Assembly: GCA_005882155.1 (NCBI GenBank)
Contig: VBCQ01000359.1
Location: 1-19,923, forward strand
Source of the DNA: Betaproteobacteria bacterium
Lineage (GTDB): Bacteria; Pseudomonadota; Gammaproteobacteria; Burkholderiales; Burkholderiaceae_C
Direction: 5' to 3'
DNA: 19,923 bases
Below, one piece after another: positions 17,435 to 19,923 of the stretch (its first letter is position 1; each line of letters begins with the position of its first letter). Under the pieces are notes generated by a model that searched no databases, was not told the DNA's origin, and was given only the letters and a program-made list of their open reading frames with translations. The translations under genes and the position numbers were made by a program.

Positions 17435-17590
17435 GGTATCGAAGCCCCACCCGTTCGCCCTGAGCCTGTCGAAGGGCCGGTACCAGCACGCAGGCTTCGA
17501 CAAGCTCAGCCCGAACGGGATTGCAGCCAGCCCTTCGATGCGCCGCAAGGCGCACCCTGTCCTGAGGTATCGAAGGATCAGGGCGAACGG
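17422..17590. repeat. Second cluster of the dispersed repeat, nested inverted copies
   Basis: The cluster fills the gap between the convergent kinase and ANTAR regulator genes. Central arms 17450-17474 and 17495-17519 can pair over 25 nt with three mismatches, enclosing a 20-nt loop. Outer copies are CCGTTCGGGCTGAGG (17422-17436) and an inverted form ending GGGCGAACGG (17581-17590). CTGAGGTATCGAAG occurs twice, at 17431-17444 and 17562-17575. The first copy provides the kinase stop codon; the last ends 5 nt before the ANTAR gene stop. A bidirectional terminator or mRNA 3'-end structure is plausible; no U-run. Confidence 0.85.
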
Positions 17591-17595
17591 CCTGA

Positions 17596-18189
17596 TTACT
17601 GCCCCGGCATCGACAGCAATTCAACCGCTTCGAGCAGCCGCTCGGCCTGCTCGATCACCGTGCGCCCATCCGCTGCCGCCATTCGCTCGAGCCGCTCCAG
17701 CGCCACCTGACGCGCGAGCGAATAGCGGTGCATCAACACGCCGACGGCCATCGCGACTTGTTGCGGCATCGGTTCGTGACTTGGCGATGGAGCCGGCTCT
17801 GCCTTGCGGCCACCCGCGTGCGCGAATGCGGCTTCGACGGCCGGGACGATCTGGCGGATGTCGAGCGGCTTGACGAGATACGCGACGGCGCCGAGCTCCT
17901 TCACTTGGCGCAGCGTCTCGTCGTCGGAGAACGCCGACAGAAACATGAACGGCATCTGGCAATACTCGCGCAGGTACGCAGCGACGTCGAAGCCGCTCTT
18001 GCCTTCCATGCGGATGTCGAGCAGCGCGAGGTCGGGCTTGTGCTCGCGCGCGAGCAGGATCGCGTCGTCGCCGTTGTCGGCGTCGATCACTTCGTAGCCG
18101 GCTTGCGACAGTCCGTGGGTCAGTGTGGCGAGCACCAGCCGGTCATCGTCGACCACCAGAATCCTGCCCTTGCCCTGCCCCGTGACCAT
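17596..18189 (-). CDS. ANTAR-domain response regulator (RNA-binding antiterminator type)
   Basis: A 197-residue protein. The REC domain (about 9-124) has RILVVDDDRLVL, phospho-acceptor D58 in LALLDIRMEGKSG, and K107 in YLVKPLD. After a Pro/Glu-rich linker a C-terminal ANTAR domain (about 140-190) reads QVAMAVGVLMHRYSLARQ then VALERLERMAAADGRTVIEQ, close to the family pattern AKGxLM..A...LR..A......L. ANTAR regulators such as NasR, EutV and AmiR bind paired hexaloop hairpins in nascent mRNA and prevent termination when activated. Here activation should come from the HisKA_2 kinase gene just upstream. I chose the ATG at 18189, 14 nt after the kinase stop; a TTG at 18207 overlapping that stop (TTGA) is an alternative adding six residues. 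Neither has a strong Shine-Dalgarno. Confidence 0.92.
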   Translation of the reverse strand: MVTGQGKGRILVVDDDRLVLATLTHGLSQAGYEVIDADNGDDAILLAREHKPDLALLDIRMEGKSGFDVAAYLREYCQMPFMFLSAFSDDETLRQVKELGAVAYLVKPLDIRQIVPAVEAAFAHAGGRKAEPAPSPSHEPMPQQVAMAVGVLMHRYSLARQVALERLERMAAADGRTVIEQAERLLEAVELLSMPGQ

Positions 18190-18203
18190 GGCGCGATTCT
18201 GCG

Positions 18204-19923
18204 TCAAATCGGCGCCAGCTTGGTCACGCTGGGCGGCACCAGCGCGACCGTCACGATCACGTCGGCATCGTGCTGCTCGACGCTCAGGCTCGCGCTGCGC
18301 CGCGGCAGCAGCGAACGCACGAGCCCGAGCCCGGACACGCCGCCGGGAAAGCGATTCAGGCTGAAGCCGGCCGGCAGCTGCGCGCGATTCGTGATGACGA
18401 CGCGCACATCCTCGTCACCGCACGCGAGCGTGCACGCGACACCGTTGCCGGGCGCGCTGTGCTTGACCGCATTGGTCAGCAGCTCGTTGAGCGTCAGCGC
18501 GATCGGAATCGACTCGGCTTCGGGCAGCGCCCATTGATGCGGCGACGGGCCTTCGACCGACAGCAGAATCGGCTGGCCGAAGCTGCGCTGCACCGAGCCG
18601 GTGATCGCCTCGACCACGCTCTTCAAGCGCAGCGGCCCGGTCACGCCGACCTGCAGTCCGTAGACCTGCGCGATCGCCTGCACTTGCGCGACGACCTCGG
18701 ACATCATCGGCGCGACTTCGGGCTTGCGCGCGCCGATCTGCTGCAGCAAGCCGGCCACGCCCTGCAGATTGTTCTTGATCCGGTGATGGACTTCCTTCAC
18801 CAGCATCTCGCGCTGCGCCAATGCGGCCTCGAGCTTGGCTTCCTGCGCGGCGCGCTGCTCGCTCACATCGGTCGCGACCATCAACAGCTGGTCGGGCGGC
18901 TGGCCGGGTGCAGCGAGCGGCATGTAGCGCGCGTCCCAGACGTGCGTTTCGCCGCCGGCCTCGAAGCGGTACTCGAATTGCGTGACGTGGCCAGCTGCAA
19001 GCGCCGTCTCCATGTCGCGCCGCCGCACGCTGGCGGTGGCCGTATCGAAGATGTCTTCGGGCGCGCAGCCGACGATCTGCTCCGACGAGCGCTTCGCGCT
19101 CGTCGCCGCGACCGCGTTGGCCTGGACGATGCGCAAGCTGCGCGCATCGAGCAAGGTGATGGCCATCGGCGCGGCTTCGATAATGCGTTGCAGCGAGGCC
19201 TGCGCTTGCGCGGTGCGCGCCTCGGCCTCGCGCCGCCGCTCGATGTCGAGCAAGGCGTAGGTGAGCTGTCGACCCGTCGCTCCGCGCCCGGTCGCGACGA
19301 CGTTGCCGACGACCCAGAACTCGCGCCCGTCGCGCGCCTTGACGCGGCACTCGAAGGTCTCGGCCTGGCCTTCAATCAGCTCGTCGAGGTCGTGCGTGCG
19401 GCGAAACGGATGGAGTGCCTCGGGCGTCGCGACGGTGCTGATCGGCTGCGCGATGAAGTCGGCGAGGTCGCCGCCGAACATGCGCCGAGCCGAGCGGTTC
19501 ATCCACTCGATGCCTTGCGGTCCGACGGTGACGATGCCCACCAGCACCGAGTCGAGGATTGCGCGCGTTCGGTCGGCCTGCAGCGCGACCGCCTGCTCGG
19601 CGCGATGCCGAGCATCGACGTTGACATACGACGCGATGATGCCGCCGGCCGGGTCGCCCTCGGTCACCAGCCGCTTGCTGACCTGCACCCACAGCGATCT
19701 GCCGTCGCGGCATTGCATCTGCCGCTCGCCGACCCAGCGGCCGAAGTGGCGCAGATCGCTGTCTTCACGCGCCGCCGACTGCGCCTGGTCGGGCAACTCG
19801 GGGAACAGCCGCTCGATGCCGAGGCCGACGAGCTCGTTCGCGCCATAGCCCGACATCTGCGCGAGCGCATCGTTGGCGCGCTGCAGCCGGCCGTGGCGCA
19901 AGAACGCGATGCCGACCTCGGAC
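18204..19923 (-). CDS. Multi-PAS sensor histidine kinase, HisKA_2 type (5' truncated by window edge)
   Basis: The frame is open to the right edge, so the N-terminus is missing; about 572 residues are visible. Three PAS domains follow one another: a first beginning at the edge (FLRHGRLQRANDALAQMSGY, PAC end GIIASYVNVDARHRAEQ), a second (ILDSVLVGIVTVGPQGIEWM to TYALLDIERRREAE), and a third (IIEAAPMAITLLDARSLRIV to MVATDVSEQRAA). The transmitter is HisKA_2 type: MLVKEVHHRIKNNLQGVAGL with the phospho-accepting His in HHRIKNN at about visible residues 379-380, then an N-box LNELLTNAVKHS and a G-box GVSGLGLVRSLL. No membrane segment in the visible part. Family members such as EutW pair with ANTAR regulators, and one follows 14 nt downstream. 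Signal unknown. Confidence 0.93.
   Translation of the reverse strand, partial: SEVGIAFLRHGRLQRANDALAQMSGYGANELVGLGIERLFPELPDQAQSAAREDSDLRHFGRWVGERQMQCRDGRSLWVQVSKRLVTEGDPAGGIIASYVNVDARHRAEQAVALQADRTRAILDSVLVGIVTVGPQGIEWMNRSARRMFGGDLADFIAQPISTVATPEALHPFRRTHDLDELIEGQAETFECRVKARDGREFWVVGNVVATGRGATGRQLTYALLDIERRREAEARTAQAQASLQRIIEAAPMAITLLDARSLRIVQANAVAATSAKRSSEQIVGCAPEDIFDTATASVRRRDMETALAAGHVTQFEYRFEAGGETHVWDARYMPLAAPGQPPDQLLMVATDVSEQRAAQEAKLEAALAQREMLVKEVHHRIKNNLQGVAGLLQQIGARKPEVAPMMSEVVAQVQAIAQVYGLQVGVTGPLRLKSVVEAITGSVQRSFGQPILLSVEGPSPHQWALPEAESIPIALTLNELLTNAVKHSAPGNGVACTLACGDEDVRVVITNRAQLPAGFSLNRFPGGVSGLGLVRSLLPRRSASLSVEQHDADVIVTVALVPPSVTKLAPI

Noticed and set aside
17435..17595. A mobile element remnant or small gene in the second repeat cluster
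   Set aside because: Only repeat arms and short spacers are present; no transposase fragment, terminal duplication or start codon with a ribosome binding site.

Overview
The window is a high-G+C chromosomal segment. Family content, codon bias and a dispersed repeat built on the core TTCGCCCTGAGC (which, read as protein, gives the familiar artefact HPFALSLSKG) suggest a betaproteobacterium of the order Burkholderiales, probably near the Rubrivivax/Leptothrix/Ideonella group. This placement is inference from memory of such genomes. No rRNA, tRNA, CRISPR array, insertion sequence or phage gene is visible.

Layout. (1) 1-2.9 kb holds the C-terminal part of an ECF42-type sigma factor, a convergent class-C beta-lactamase-fold serine hydrolase, a PhnB-like VOC protein and an NTF2-like protein. 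(2) 2.45-4.5 kb holds four minus-strand genes in a row: NIPSNAP-like, a tiny membrane or exported protein, a Band 7/SPFH (prohibitin-like) protein and the NTF2-like protein. (3) 4.6-7.6 kb, plus strand, holds a PAS-PAS-GAF-GGDEF diguanylate cyclase followed by a class I DAHP synthase (entry to the shikimate pathway). (4) 7.6-7.78 kb is a repeat cluster between the convergent DAHP synthase and creA genes. (5) 16.06 down to 7.78 kb, minus strand, holds a hybrid phosphorelay histidine kinase, a REC-PAS-GGDEF-EAL response regulator overlapping it by ATGA, a GGEEF diguanylate cyclase 18 nt further on, then a small unknown gene and creA. (6) 16.2-17.4 kb, divergent, holds a membrane-anchored histidine kinase without its own receiver. 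(7) 17.42-17.59 kb is a second cluster of the same repeat, again between convergent genes. (8) 17.6-19.9 kb, minus strand, holds a multi-PAS HisKA_2 histidine kinase (cut by the window edge) followed by a REC-ANTAR response regulator.

How they fit together. The right half is a dense signalling block with three histidine kinases, two response regulators and two GGDEF enzymes. A third GGDEF enzyme lies near 5 kb. The best-supported circuit is a His-Asp-His-Asp phosphorelay: H482, receivers D775/D907 and Hpt H1075 of the hybrid kinase, passing to D66 of the GGDEF-EAL regulator. Its output would be cyclic di-GMP turnover, with a separate cyclase encoded just downstream. A second circuit, HisKA_2 kinase plus ANTAR regulator, should act on nascent RNA rather than on promoters. 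Both repeat clusters sit between convergent genes, and each supplies the stop codon of the plus-strand gene entering it.

The parts are known families. The most unusual features are the insertion between the I-site and A-site of the GGDEF-EAL regulator, the repeat-supplied stop codons, and the grouping of c-di-GMP and ANTAR signalling genes.
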